Positions 35,674 to 48,522 of a stretch of 64,000 nt of DNA are shown piece by piece. Both the position numbers and the translations under genes were made by a program. This DNA comes from Kuschelorhynchus macadamiae (lineage: Eukaryota; Arthropoda; Insecta; Coleoptera; Curculionidae). Numbering within the stretch: the first letter of the stretch is position 1; each line of letters opens with the position of its first letter. Location: NCBI GenBank assembly GCA_030620095.1, contig JAUTXW010001314.1:329001-393000 (forward strand), read 5' to 3'. The notes beneath the pieces are model-generated. The model worked only from the letters and a program-made list of their open reading frames with translations. It searched no databases and was not told the origin of the DNA.

Positions 35674-36480
35674 TAACTTTAGCTGTTGATTATAAATATT
35701 TCTAAAATATGTTTTACAGTTTAAAAATAAACTGATAAAATACTTCTCTTTGAACGTTTATATTCTAATCTATCAATGAAATATACGAATAAAACTGATT
35801 TTAAGCATTTTCGTTGCGTAGTAATTTGTTTCCTTTTGAAATTGCAGTTAACTTTCTTTAACTTTAAATGTGGCACAAGTGAGCATGTCCCTCATGATCA
35901 AGTTTTAAAATAGTAGAGATTTCCTTTGTTCTTATCTATAAATTGGAGTTGATCATAAGTGACAATCTCACTTAGGCCAACAGGGTCGGATTTGCCCTTA
36001 GACAAAATGGACCCTAGCCTAGGACCTCAACTTCTTATCACTATAGATAAAGTTCAATAAAATTTTATTAGAAAATATTAAAAAGTCATACTTATTACCA
36101 CAAAACTTTTAGAAACACTTGTACCCAGGCTTTAAGCCTTTCTTAAATTTAAATGGAGAGTTGAATGTACCAAAAACTTGATTTTTAGTTTATTTAATAA
36201 AAACTGTTTGGCGTAAGCGTAACATAAAAGTGGCGTGGTGTTATTTGCGTAGAAAAACCCTAGAAAGAAGCTATTTTGGTCGTTCTTCTTTATATTAACA
36301 TAGCAAAATTTAACATTCTTAATTAAAGTAAAAATTAAATCGTTAAACGCCAGAACGTGCGTAATTGCACTATGTTAAAAAGCCTTCATTGCTCCGTTTT
36401 TTTGATCCATCAGAACAAGATTGTGATGAATGTATGAGTGAAATTAAAAGGATATATAAAGAGGACGTTGATACCACTTC
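35674..36480. other. No gene seen
   Basis: AT-rich. Bases 35674-35700 resemble the non-tRNA flank at 33150-33182 in inverted orientation; the rest is unassigned. Confidence 0.4.
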
Positions 36481-36489
36481 GCGTTTCAA

Positions 36490-36631
36490 TTTTGCATTTT
36501 ATAAAGTTTGTGATTTAAGAATTAAAGAAATGGTTTATAAAACACCAGTGGATTCAAAAGAAGATCTAGAAAATCGGGTAAGGCGCGCTTTTGAACTCGA
36601 TCCTTCAGAAATTCAAAGAGCTTACATGTAA
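36490..36631 (+). pseudogene. Possible Tc1/mariner transposase tail
   Basis: The phrase KEMVYKTPVDSKEDLENRVR resembles the extreme C-terminus of mariner-type transposases (VYxTPVDxxEDL). No catalytic part is present. Confidence 0.45.
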
Positions 36632-36638
36632 ATGGTCA

Positions 36639-38362
36639 GTACTTTAAATATCTGACGTATTAGGTGAGAATTCCAAAAGTTTTAATTTACTGACAAAATC
36701 GACTCTTTTCAGAACCACAATTTGTATTAAAAGAAAATCGTTTGGCATTGCGTAAGCTGTGGTTACATCATAAAAGTCTTAGCGTTTTAGACATTTAATG
36801 TCTATTTCTCGAATATCAATATTAATTATTTATAAAATCATTTATAAATCGATATCTTTAATGTCTGATTGTCAAATATTTATAATAATAATTATTCATA
36901 AATTCGAAAATTATTTTTCAACTCTGCAGTTCTACTTATCTTCACGTTTTAGCGTCTACAGATGTCAAAAAATATGTTTTATCAGTTCCGTCTGTTGGTC
37001 TGCCCGTCGGTTCGCGGAAGAGATTAAAAACAACTAACCAGATTGACTTTAAATTTTAGTCAGTACTAGGTCATATTATAGGGAAGACCTGGTGATATTT
37101 TAGTAAAAATTCACTAGACCGGAATAAGATGGCGGCCTACTGAAACGCCAAAAAAATTATTACTAATAAAGCTAATTATCTAATTTACCTCAAATTTTGC
37201 ACAGAAATCGAATATTACATAGACATGAACTGATAATATTTTACTATCAATTTAAGATAGAAAAAAAAGTTGGGGCCTAATAAAATATTTAAAAAACCCG
37301 TAAAATTGTGGTACGAATTAAAAATGGCTAAACAAAATGGCGACCAACTTTTTTTTTTAATTTAACTTAAAAAGGTCTTATTCAATTGACTTTAAATTTT
37401 GCAGAAATATTAAACGGCTGAGTGCGTCCGTGTAAAAGCAACTTATGAATTTTCAATTATGCCCAAAAATCAAGTGTGGCATAGGTTGAAACTGGTAAAA
37501 TATTGGTAGAAATCTAATATGATGGAACAAAATGGCGCCCAATAAAATTGTTAAAGACAGAGTATGTCACAGATTCGCTTCTCTATAAAGGGATCTGGGC
37601 TCCTATTATACCTACAGCAAATGTTAAAATGGGAAAAGTTTTAGAGGAATTGGCGACAATTGGTTTTGGAAATATCGGCGAAAAAAACGGAAATGGCGAA
37701 TTTCGTGTTTCGCCACTAAATCCAAAACGGTAAATTTGACAGCTGTCAAAATGTGACATTGTTAAGGCGAATAAGATGGCGTGTACTTTAAATATCTGAC
37801 GTATTAGGTGAGAATTCCAAAAGTTTTAATTTACTGACAAAATCGACTCTTTTCAGAACCACAATTTGTATTAAAAGAAAATCGTTTGGCATTGCGTAAT
37901 GTGGTTACATCATGTTAGCGTTTTAGACATTTAATGTCTATTTCTCGAATATCAATATTAATTATTTATAAAATCATTTATAAATCGATATCTTTAATGT
38001 CTGATTGTCAAATATTTATAATAATAATTATTCATAAATTCGAAAATTATTTTTCTACTCTGCTGTTCTACTTATCTTCACGTTTTAGCGTCTACAGATG
38101 TCAAAAAATATGTTTTATCAGTTCCGTCTGTTGGTCTGCCCGTCGGTTCGCGGAAGAGATTAAAAACAACTAACCAGATTGACTTTAAATTTTAGTCAGT
38201 ACTAGGTCATATTATAGGGAAGACCTGGTGATATTTTAGTAAAAATTCACTAGACCGGAATAAGATGGCGGCCTACTGAAACGCCAAAAAAATTATTACT
38301 AATAAAGCTAATTATCTAATTTACCTCAAATTTTGCACAGAAATCGAATATTACATAGACAT
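36639..38362 (+). repeat. Direct duplication of about 585 bp (36639-37226 and 37783-38362)
   Basis: The two copies are nearly identical. The second lacks a few bases in GCGTAAGCTGTGG and CATAAAAGTCTTAG. The second copy ends exactly where the inner inverted-repeat part of a mariner element begins (38363). It lies inside the left arm of that element. Confidence 0.9.
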
Positions 38363-40185
38363 CCATTTTTCTTGTAGACGCTATATTGGATTTTTCGATT
38401 TTTGGAAAAAGCGTGAAGTTTCCATTCTAGTGACAAGTGCATAAAAGATTTTAGTATCATCGAAATATCACACTTCTTAAAGTTAGGTCTCAATTTTTTC
38501 TAAAGAGGCCATGATTTATTTTTCACAAGATTACATTAATAAGTCATGTATTAAACGCCTTGAATTTTCAATACAACTTGAACGTAAATAACGACTGAAA
38601 AAATCTAAATAAGTTCTTAACTACTTCGTACCTGGGTTACATTAATTTGCAGATTTGCAAAATGACGTCAATTTGCATCGAGACACTTTTGACAAATGGT
38701 GACTGTTTTTTCGTACAACCCTGGCAAGTGTATTTCCGTTAATATTTTCAAATGTGTCCAAAACTCTTTATTTTAGGATTGTTATGGTCGCAGGGGGATC
38801 CCTGAGGTAGAAATCCAAGGGTCAGAGGTCAGGAAATCTAAAAGGCCAAGATATTGGACCATTTAAGGAAATAATTCTCTCATCAAACTGCTCTCTTAAG
38901 AAGTTCCTGACTTGAAGTGTTTTGTGAGCCGGACATCCATCCTGTTGAAATCAGGTTCTTCTAAACTTATCTTCCGTTAGAGTACCTCGTGAAGCCGGTA
39001 CAATCTGAGTTCGGAAACGCTTTAGCTGTCTCTGTCCGTTTAGGTTGTAGTCAAACAAAAATGATCCTAGAAGTCGATTTCCTGAAATGATTAATAGTTT
39101 ATAAATAGGTGCCCAATTAAAAAAGATAACTTAGATTAAATTACCAATGACCCGACACCAAACGTTACTTCCAAATCTGGTCTGTAGACGTCTCTCTGCC
39201 ACTTCGTGAAGTTTTCCACAGCCCAATGATGACTGTTGTGCCTATTAAAAACTCCACAATTCGTAAACCTACTTTCACCGGACCACAAGACATGATTTAC
39301 AAAATCGGGATTTTCATTACACGTCCTAGTATACCATTTACAGAAGCGTAGTGGTCTTGGAAAATCAGTTTCCTTAAGTCCTTGAACTATTATGGGTTTG
39401 TATGGATGGTACTTATTCTTTTTTAACACTCTTTGTACCGTTGATTTTGGCACAAATTTCCTGTTGTTACCGATGCACTAGGGTTTTCGTTGACAGCTTG
39501 TAAAATGTTTGTGTCACGATTTTCATTGTCAATACTGTATCCGCTTCTATGTTGTTCGACGGCTCCATGGTTAATTAAATTAAATACGATTTTTCTGAAT
39601 TGGGTTTTATGAGGCTACCGTCGTTCGGGGTACATCTCCAAATACCTTGCTGAGGTAATATCTGTGTAACTGCAAGTACAGCGCTAACATGTAAAATTTT
39701 TCTTTATTTGAATTTGTGGTGTCAGATTTATTATTTTAGTGAGAGAAAAGCGTACTACTTATTAAAACACAACTTTGATACTACGAATTAGTTAAAGTCC
39801 ACTTGTGTTACAAATCATGGCCTCTTTAGAAAAAATTGACACTTAACTTTTACGAAGTGTGATATTCCGATGATTATCTTTTATGCACTTGCATCACTAG
39901 ACTAGAAATTTCACGCTCTTTCCAAAGATCGAAAAATCCGATATGGCGGCCATAAGAAAAATGAAAGTTGAGACGGATTGCTGGATAACAACAGACGATG
40001 GAGACATATCATACACGACATCTTATTTGTCTTAAAAAAGTGTAGTAATATTTCTAAAACTAATTGACCGATCGTAAAAAAAGCCGGATGCGCTAAGTTT
40101 CCTCTAAAACTTTCCCCATTTGACCTTTGCTGTAGATATATTAGGAGCCGAGATCTTTAAGAGAAGCGAATCTGGGACACACTGT
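37557..40185 (-). mobile_element. Mariner-like element with long terminal inverted repeats
   Basis: The left end ACAGAGTATGTCACAGATTC pairs with the inverted right end ACAGTGTGTCCCAGATTC, next to TA. The repeats run on: 37560-37685 pairs with 40060-40185, and 38363-38530 pairs with 39815-39965 (TTGGAAAAAGCGTGAA; AAGAGGCCATGATTT). The left arm is split by about 670 bp containing the second copy of the 585-bp duplication. The transposase relic lies between the arms. Confidence 0.75.
38770..39680 (-). pseudogene. Mariner-type transposase relic
   Basis: N-terminal helix-turn-helix region (YPERRQPHKTQFRK, NENRDTNILQAVNENP), then MPKSTVQRVLKKNKYHPYKP. The first catalytic aspartate region reads VLWSGESRFTNCG, where D is replaced by G. 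Next come FQQDGCPAHKTLQVRNFLRE (second aspartate) and GPISWPF...PDL, a stop, PLDFY (third). Several frame changes. The lost first aspartate and the stop make it inactive. Confidence 0.85.
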
Positions 40186-42160
40186 ATATGTGTTACTAAA
40201 TGGCTATGTACTGTATAAAATAAATTCATAACGAGAGAAATGTACCAATTTTTTTCTTTAAATTCATTTTGAAAGGCGATGGTGGCTCGTAACCTAAAAA
40301 CTTAGCGGTGCTGCATAAATGAACGTCCCATTAGCCATTTTATTTTTATCCCAATTATATTTTAATCGATGTTAACAAAAAAGCAAAATGTTTTGGACGT
40401 TTTCTTAAACCTCTTAGATGTTTCCAAAGATTCTGCTAAAGAATTACAAAATCCGCTGTAAGTTTTGATAGACTGCTACAAATTTTAGGATTATTAGCTT
40501 GGTCACATTGTTTTGTATCTTCTCACCCTACTATTTAATAAACAAAAAAACACTTAATGTAGTCAATAATTCTTGACAACGCATGCCTACTTTTATTCAA
40601 TATATCGAATTTAGCTGCTCTCTTTTGCTTTTTATTATGCTCAATAAAACGAAATACATTCCGGTATTCAAGTGAGCTTTTAATAGTTTATTTTTATTTT
40701 CTCACTTAAATGCACTAGGTATGTTACACTAATTTGCATCCACGATTTATCTCCCATAAAAGGCAGGTGGAATCAAAACAAATTTACCGGCTCGACTTTA
40801 TTTACGGCAAAAACCGGGAAAACTCCCAATATAAATTACAATATCTCCGGTGCTGAGCAAATTAAGCTGTATGACTTTAAGCCCCACGGGGCGGGGTCCT
40901 TAGGCTTATTTGAAGGTTAGTTGCTTATTTTCTGTCATGATGAATAACCTATTTTGTTTAAACTAAATTAATTTTTGTAAAGTAATGAATAACAGTAACT
41001 TGCATTCCAATTTTTCTTGCTTGACGTATCAAGACGTATCAAGAAAAAAACTCAGAGAAAGCTAATTTAGCCTACAGGTTGCAATTCATATTAACGAAAA
41101 AAATATCAACAAAATTTTCTGCTAATGATTTTTTAGATCTCTGAAGCCGTAGAGTTCAAATAGTGGCTTAACAAATATGGGCTAATTTTTTGACAATGTC
41201 AAAGTACAAATTGTTTAAAAAACACTTTGCACTTGAATGCACGAAGTATATTTAGTAATCTTTTTTTAAAAAGATTAAAATAAGCTCGGAGGTAAGAGAA
41301 CCACGATATTTCTTGTTTTCAACGAAAAACACGACTGATTAAATTTATTAAGTGATAATTTTTTCGTATATTTTTTTTATTTTCTTTATAGCATAATATA
41401 TAGCCATTACGTAATTTAACAACATTCAGTATTCAAATCTCTTCAAGTAAAAATCCCTGAAGATGTCCCCGAGCAATCGAAGGCGAAACGTCGGATAGTA
41501 ATTCCAATTTGACATGAAACATTATTTCAAGAAAGTATTAATATTGTTTCACTTTATACCGACGACACAACAAAGATACCAAAATCTCTGTCTTTTAGAG
41601 CTCATCGGGCCGTCATAGACTTGCTAGCGAAATCACGTTACTAAAAGTTCTTTAACTTCTTCTGCCATTTTTAAGTTTACAGATTTCTTTCATTTATGGC
41701 GAAGTTGGTGAGCTACAGATCAGATAAAATAACTTGAGAATATAAAATATTCTTATTTGTTTGTGAACATTTACGAGAACATTCGACGAAAGCTTTTCAA
41801 ATTCTTTTTTCGAGCTTCTGCTGATACTCCTCTTAGCTGTTGTATTAGAAGACAAGCAAATCGATTATACTACATTCATTTAATAATATTTTATTCACTA
41901 TATGATAATTGGAAAAATCTTCATATTTTTAGATAGACAAAGATTTTTTAAAAATATGTACTTCTACCTTGATAACTGACGATTTCCACCAGCATTTTGC
42001 GAATTAAATATATTCCAAATAATATTAAAAGTATCATCCCTATTCAACTAATTTTTGAATTAACCAAAAAAGCTATCTTATGTTTCTTTAACTTCATTCC
42101 ATTAATGTTTGAGATGGGGTAAAAATGTTTTTTTGTGAAGATTGTTTTACTATTTTGAAG
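40186..42160. other. No gene seen; possible hAT end and a hammerhead-like motif
   Basis: Around 40274-40312, GGTGGCTCGTAACC and AGCGGTGCTGCA resemble terminal sequence of ZMYM-type hAT elements, but no transposase follows. A hammerhead-like motif lies at 41453-41496. Otherwise AT-rich. Confidence 0.4.
41453..41496 (+). ncRNA. Hammerhead-like RNA motif
   Basis: Stem I ATCC/GGAT, core CTGAAGA, extra U, stem GTC/GGC, GAAA, then CGTC directly before the stem I partner. The core matches CUGANGA. Confidence 0.4.
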
Positions 42161-42216
42161 ACATTACTAAACATATTAAAATCCTCTTTTAATTTGGAAA
42201 AAATCCTAAAATATTA

Positions 42217-43290
42217 TTATTGAAAAGAAACAAAAACTCTATGGGGTGTCAAGTCTTTACGTTGTAGTTTCTGTTTTGGCGAAGCGCACAGCGTGCTTAA
42301 AAAAACTGTGTTATTTGAAGTGGCACAAAGTGCCCTCATATATATAAGACTTTCTTTTTTTTTTTTCATGATATTTTTCTGAATTTCTTTAATATTGTTA
42401 TTTCTTTCTCTGTAAACTGTATCTTTCACATAGCTCGAAAAGAAGGTATCCATAGGCGTTAGATCTGGGATGTTCGCGGGCCAGCTAGTTGTTTAGTATC
42501 CTCGCTTGATATTTTTTTGGAGAAGGTCTCTTATTGGCACAATATTATGGAGTGGTGCCCTGTCTTGTTGCCAAATTATATTTTGACGACTTCGAAGTGG
42601 TATTTCACAGAAAAAGTGCTCAATTTGATTTTCCAAAAGTTCCAAATATCCTAACCCATTTAAGTTGCCACGTATAAAAACAGGACTTAGAACCTTATGC
42701 CTCAAAATGCGTGCGGCATACTTGAATTGAGAATCGTCCTTGAAAAGCAATTTGCTCGACAGCTTGAGAATTTTCATCGGACCAAATATGGCATCTTTTC
42801 CGATTATAATTACCAGTAGTGGTAAATATCGCATCATCGGGCCATAAAATATTATTAAAATATTCTGGATCTTGATTAAGACTTGCTCTTCTGATTTGAA
42901 CAAATAAATGTCTCCTATTTGTTCGTCATTTCATTGTTGAACTAGCATAATTTTAAAATCGTGGTATTCGTTTTGCTTTAAAGTTCTCTGAACTACTCAA
43001 TAACTAAGTCTCTTGTTTTGTGGCCCATACCTTATATCTCTGACACAATCTCTGATAAATTGTCTTAGATTTTCTTGAAAATAAAGTAATACATTAAGAT
43101 CCCGTTCTTCATTTCTTTGTTTCTTCCTTTTCTTATTTTTTAGAGACGCTGTTTCTTTCAATATTTTCATTGTATAAATTATAGTTGGGACAGATTCTCT
43201 AACCATTTTGAACATTTTTCCTATACTGTTCTTGTGGCGTTATTATTGTACTTGAAATAAAGTTCGACCATTTTGAACCTTTCAACAATG
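42217..43290 (-). pseudogene. Second mariner-type transposase relic
   Basis: The N-terminal part (FKMVRESVPTIIYTMKILKE...NEERDLNVLLYFQEN) is in one frame (43215-42997). The middle runs in two frames, with GNLNGLGYLELLENQIEHFF and IIWQQDRAPLHN, where the second catalytic aspartate is kept. The C-terminal part reads PMDTFFSSYVKDTVYRE. It resembles the element at 37557-40185 but is a different family member. No terminal repeats were identified. Confidence 0.8.
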
Positions 43291-43327
43291 GAATATCGCA
43301 TTTTTAAGTATTATCCCAAAATTAAAA

Positions 43328-43570
43328 AAATGATTCAAGCAGTGAATCAGCCTTCAAACATCAATGTCATGTTATGACATTCCAAAAATAAACCTTTATC
43401 TCCAGGCAGAAGCAGCTATTTAAATAGGTAAGCAATTATATCCGAAAAATCGTAATATTTCGTATTTATAAAACCCTCCATATTTCGAAAACCGTGAATT
43501 TTTGATACTGGTATATTACACAAAAAAATGCAGAATTTAATATGAAATTCAATAATATTAAAAAATGTTA
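43328..43570 (+). repeat. Fragment of the duplicated unit (copy C, left part)
   Basis: Matches copy A around 4055-4260 (TATTTAAATAGGTAAGCAATTATATCCG). The match stops where the TIL-like exon should follow about 400 bp later. Confidence 0.75.
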
Positions 43571-44260
43571 AGTCCTAAAACTGGAACCTATCGTGGAAGA
43601 TACAAAATACAAGAGTTCTAACTACACTACACCACAACTTGTTACGTCTGGGCGAGCGTTTCGCTAACCAAGTTAGCATCATCACCAGATGATATAAACT
43701 AAAGTAACTTATCCTAACCGAGACTATTTATAGGTAAATGTGTTCCCACTTGGTTGCACCCGACTGCACCGTTGTCAAGTAAGCAATAGAGGGGACTACA
43801 GGGAATAGGCCCTCTGTCTTTATTTAGTGCTTCCTTACCACATTTCTACTACTTCTCTACTCTCAAATGCATCCAATAATCTATTATTAGATACATTTTT
43901 AATTAACTTAAGATTATTTATTCCTATTTGGTGATTGTTTTCCAAAGCATGTTGGGCAACGCTTGACTTTTCTGTTCTTCCGTATCTTATCATTATCATT
44001 ATATCCATTACTTTTAGCTATATTTTTAATCCGATACACTTCATTGTTAAAACGTTCTTTACTTAATGGAAAATTGACTAACCTGTGAGTTAAGAAATGA
44101 AATACTGCCATTTTGTGCTGACGGGAATGAAATGAATCGGATGTTATATACCTGTCAGTATTAGTAAATTTCCTATAAATATCAAATTTTAATTTATGGT
44201 TATTTCTATTAACTAACGTGTCGAGACAAAATTATTTACGAATATTTACCAAAGGAAAAT
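43571..44260 (-). pseudogene. Penelope-like reverse transcriptase, C-terminal fragment, with trailing end
   Basis: Minus strand codes FLDTLVNRNNHKLKFDIYRK, then RYITSDSFHSRQHKMAVFHF, then THRLVNFPLSKERFNNEVY and IKNIAKSNGY. These are the conserved phrases that follow the catalytic region in Penelope-like elements (FLDV..., YRKPT..., SFH..QHK..., HRL...PLS, I..IA..NGY). The catalytic YxDD part and the endonuclease are absent. The hammerhead-like motif at 43647-43689 lies about 220 bp past the frame. Confidence 0.85.
43647..43689 (-). ncRNA. Hammerhead-like RNA motif near the Penelope-like fragment
   Basis: Minus strand: stem I TCTGG/CCAGA, GTGATGA, U, six-pair stem GCTAAC/GTTAGC with loop TTG, GAAA, then CGCTCG. 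One core base differs from CUGAUGA (C to G). Confidence 0.45.
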
Positions 44261-45104
44261 TACAAATCTAATATGCCAAAAACTAAACTTAGCAGGCCAT
44301 GAAATATAAAGGTGGTAAACATTAATGATATCTTGACATTTAATTGCAACATAATAATTATTCTTAAGAGGTTTGTTATAAAAGTTGTAACAGAATGACA
44401 AAATATTTTTAAGGAATAATACATTGTTATAATTGGGAAAAGAGCAAGCATAAAATTTAAGGAATATATATATAAGTAGTAAGAGGACACAAGTCTCTCG
44501 AATTCTAAACATTTTTTCTTATGAATTTCATTGATATTTCTTTACATACCAATACATTTACTAGTTTAATTTTTTTTATTAGAATTTTCGGCTAACTTAA
44601 ATGACGTATGTCAAAATCAAATTTTCTTTTTTCGAAATGTTAATATAATTTTTTCTCTATACATAGTGAACATTATATGGGCACAGTGTACGGTGTAAAA
44701 TACAATATAACGCTCAAAGAAAGACAGACCAAATATTTTTATCTAATTTTAGGATGGGATTAAAATAAAAACGATTATTTCCAAAAATATATGTTATAAG
44801 TAACTAGCTTGCCCGGCAGTAGTAACGCGATGAGTTTCTGGTGGAATTATAAGAATATGTGGCGCATTCACTTCATCATCCAGAAATGTTATTGGAGGAA
44901 ATCTTATTGGTTTTATAGAAAAAATACGGAATAAAACAATACAAAAAAGATTTCGGTAGCGAGGAGAACATTGAAAAAATCATGTAAATTGGTGCAGTGC
45001 ACAGTACAACTTTCTCACAAACTTGCTGAAAAAACTTTCTTAGTTTTTTAAATGTGTAGTTGAAAGAAGACTCTATGATAGGAATATTACAGTACATAAT
45101 AACA
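44261..45104. other. No gene seen
   Basis: AT-rich. This whole interval, together with the Penelope-like fragment, occupies the place where copies A and B carry the TIL-like exon 2. Confidence 0.4.
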
Positions 45105-45245
45105 AAATTGATATAGACTTAAGCAAATCTTAATGCAAACATACACTCAAAAATGTTTTACATCATTATTCAGTACTTTATTTCCAATTATGCACCAGTC
45201 GCGCAGTCGACTAAAAAGCAAACCTTGTTAGGTAAAACTAAAAGT
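45105..45245 (+). repeat. Fragment of the duplicated unit (copy C, middle part)
   Basis: Matches copy A around 4950-5070 (ACACTCAAAAATGTTTTACAT; AGTCGACTAAAAAGCAAA). It resumes at 47740-47990 after the foldback element. Confidence 0.75.
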
Positions 45246-45259
45246 ATTTTCATCAGTTT

Positions 45260-47735
45260 TACGAGAATGTATCTCAGAAATGCCTTAAGCGGATTTTTAT
45301 AAATTAAAAATATTCTGAAAGACGATTATTTGTTTAATCAATAGCCTGGAGTGGTCTTTAATAAAAAAGTTTTTTCTGTGGTATACACGGTGTGAAAAAG
45401 AATGAAAAATTTTAATTTTCTGCACCTCTTGCAATAATTATTCTAGAATCTTATTTAGAAGCTTTTTTCGATATCTCCGGTCGTATTTGGCAGTTTTAAT
45501 TTTTTGTTTAGAAAAAAAGTTACAGCGTATTTTCAAGGCTGTATTTTTTAAATCAAAATATTTGGAATTTCTAGTGGTTTTTTATTTTATTATGGAAATT
45601 GCGGGACTTTATTATCCCAGTTTCTCTATACCCATAATTATAGAGATTTTCTTTTTTTTTTGTTCAGAAATAAAAGTTACAGGGTGTTTTCAAAAAGTCA
45701 AATTCAAAATTTCTATGAGTTCTTAAATTTAATAAAAAACTTTAGGGACTCTATTATCCCAGCTTTTATATCACAGAAGTATAGCGGTTTTGCGCTTTTT
45801 GAAAAAAAATTACAGGGTATTCTAAAAAAGTCTGTATTTTTGAAATTTCAAAAATTACAAATTTCTATGTGCCTTTTTTATTAATGTGGAACGTTCGGGG
45901 CTTTATTAGCCTAGTTTTTCAGTACTGTTATTATTTATAAATTATTCATAACTCAAAAATAAAAGTTGATGTAGTATCAAAATTCTTACTTTCTCCAAAA
46001 TATCAAGGTGGTATAGTTTAAAAAAATGCAACTTTTGTTTGTCAGCCTTTTTTGAGACACATGTATGAGTATACATAAAAATATATGCCCTAAAAACTAC
46101 TTATTAAATCCGACAACTTTTGTATTTAAATTTTTTTTCTAAAATGATAAGCCATGTGTTAAATGGGGTAGAATTTATCGTGTACTTAACTTTTTTTCCT
46201 AAACCAAAAAATACGAAACCACCATACTTTTGTGTACAGGGTGATCAGTTAAGGGTAGCGAGCGGCCATATCTCATAAGATATTGGTCGTATAGATTTGA
46301 GAAAAAAAAACTCATAATAAAAGTCGCTAAATGTTGTTGTTGGACAGTTTTATTAAGATTTTTCATTGTTAAACATCTTATTTTTTCAATCCAAAACCGT
46401 TCGTCTAACGAAAAAAAGTCAAGAGGTTCTTTTTGTTAGCAACTAATAAGTGATTACGAAAATGATTTTTATTTTGACAAAAAGCAGTGGCGTGCCATTT
46501 TTTAATAAAATAATATTTTGGTCAATATCAACGGTTCACAAAAAGGTAGATGATAAATTATTTTCATTAAATTATAGAGAAATTTATCCCCTTTTAAAAT
46601 ATGTAAAAATGAATATACCATTACATTTGTTTTTATTGAAAAAAACTAAAAAATATGCTACTAATTCAGTTAACGCCATCTAGCGACGCCAGCAAAAGTC
46701 AAAAATTCAAAACCAAATAAGCGTTTTGTAGTGCAAATTATGCTCTTTCATATGAGCCTAAGTTTGCTAAAATCGGTCAAAAGAAACGAGAGACATCTTG
46801 GTTTGTTTGAAAAAACAATTGAACTTCCCCCACCGCTTTATTTTGATATATAGAACAAAACATTTTAGACAAAAAGTGTAGGGAAATGGTCACTAAATAT
46901 GAAAATGATATCATCGATATATTTTCATTAGGCAAAATTCTATAAAAACCCCATTTTTCTACTTGGTGTTGGTTGTTACACCCTCTAGCGGACGTTTGAC
47001 AAACTCGAAAATAATTTTCAGCAATTTCTCTTGGCGACTTTTATTACGATTTTTTTTCTCAAATCTATACGACCAATATCTTATGAGATATGGCCGCTCG
47101 CTACCCTTAACTGATCACCCTGTACAGAGGAACTGGGATAATAAAGTCTCGAAACTTACATATTAATAAAAAGGCACAGACAAATTTCTATTTTTTGTAA
47201 TTTCAAAATTACGGACTTTTTCCCTGTAACTTTTTTTCTAAACAAAAAATGCAAAACCGCTATACTTCTGTGTACAGAAAAGTTGGGATAATAAAGTCCC
47301 GAAAATTTTATATTACATGTAAGAACTCAAAGAAATTTATATTTTTTTAATTTAAAAAACAGATAACTCTTTTTTTTCTAAACAAAAAAATGCAAAACCT
47401 TTGTACTTCTAGGTATAGAGAAACTGTGACAATAAAGTCCCGGAATTTCCACAATAAATAAACGAACCCCCAGAAATTTTTAATTTTAAAAATACAGGCT
47501 TTTTGAAAATACCCTATATAACTTTTTTTTCTAAATAAAACAATTAAAAACCGCCTATTGTAAGATGTGCAGAGAGTTAACATTTTTATTTTTAAATTAT
47601 ATTGTTTTCACACCCTGTAAAACAAAAAAAAATTATTTTTATCATACACCACTTCACGCTATTGATTAAACAAATAATGGCCTTTCAGAATCTTTAATTA
47701 CCAAAAATCAGCTAAAAATGACGAAATTTGCTGTG
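45260..47735. mobile_element. Foldback element with repeated arms
   Basis: The outer ends are inverted (GATTATTTGTTTAATCAATAG at 45323 and its inverse at 47657). The inner arms consist of about three 120-140 bp units each (GGGACTTTATTATCCCAG type), in opposite orientation left and right. A second inverted-repeat element (46237-47122) is nested in it. The host unit continues on both sides. Confidence 0.7.
46237..47122. mobile_element. Nested non-autonomous element with about 80-bp inverted repeats
   Basis: 886 bp, ends CAGGGTGATCAGTTAAGGG and its exact inverse, TA on both sides, repeats continuing to GACCAATATCTTATGAGATA. No transposase. It splits one arm unit of the foldback element. Confidence 0.8.
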
Positions 47736-47739
47736 CCGA

Positions 47740-47990
47740 CTAATTTTTTGAGCAGTTTATTATAAATTATGGGGATCATATATGCTACATGGAATATCTT
47801 TTTATTATTAACATTTCGGAAATACTTTCTCGAGCAATCGTTACTACACGTCTAATAACTAATAAATCGAGTTAAACGCATTGTGTCTTTATAAGAATCC
47901 GCGGGAATTTTTTAGCAAAAGTAGGGTTAGCTAACGAGATATCGAAAAATATTATAGAGAAAAAATATTTAAAATTCGAATTTATATATT
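47740..47990 (+). repeat. Fragment of the duplicated unit (copy C)
   Basis: Matches copy A around 5110-5290 (TTACTACACGTCTAAT; GCTAACGAGATATCG type). Confidence 0.7.
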
Positions 47991-48089
47991 TGTGCAAATT
48001 ATTGAAACGTTTTGAAAGATATGAAAATTTAATTTTTTCTTTATCTTTCTTAAAAATAAGTTTATCAAAGCTCTAGTTTATTTTTTTCG

Positions 48090-48522
48090 CAATTATAAGA
48101 GATAGTAATAATAAAATGCCTGTAATTTTTTACTGCTCAAATAAATAATATCAAGTTAAGAAAGAATTAAGTTCAGTTACAAACATTTTTGATAAATCTT
48201 TGGCTTACATAAAAGACTCAGGATTTGAGTTTGTTGCAGAAGTTCCATCGGCTGTATCCAAAAAAATTATTTCTGTGCAGGGAATGCTCTGGGGGCAGTA
48301 AATTTTAAATGCCGTGTGGACAAACTACTTCTTCATAAGTTTACAGACAACTTTCAGGTATTGGATAACGTAATTGCCGGAGAACTAATTTTAGATTTAC
48401 TAGTGAAACATACTGACCCCCCGGTCTATTTATCACACACAAAAGTCGGTAACAGACACGTGATCGTTTCCCCTTTACACACCTATTTTGGACTATCCTC
48501 TCACGTTGCATTGTTTTTGTAG
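48090..48522 (+). other. Unrecognised broken reading frame
   Basis: Two overlapping frames give phrases that look protein-like (IFDKSLAYIKDSGFEFVAEV, then DKLLLHKFTDNFQVLDNVIA and PPVYLSHTKVGNRHVIVSPL) with a frame change near 48290. I do not recognise a family. It could be a decayed transposon or host gene fragment. Confidence 0.25.

Noticed and set aside
37548..37733. 61-codon frame
   Set aside because: It lies in the terminal inverted repeat of the mariner-like element.
44246..45097. Several 65-88 codon minus-strand frames
   Set aside because: Composition is that of AT-rich non-coding DNA and no motif is present.
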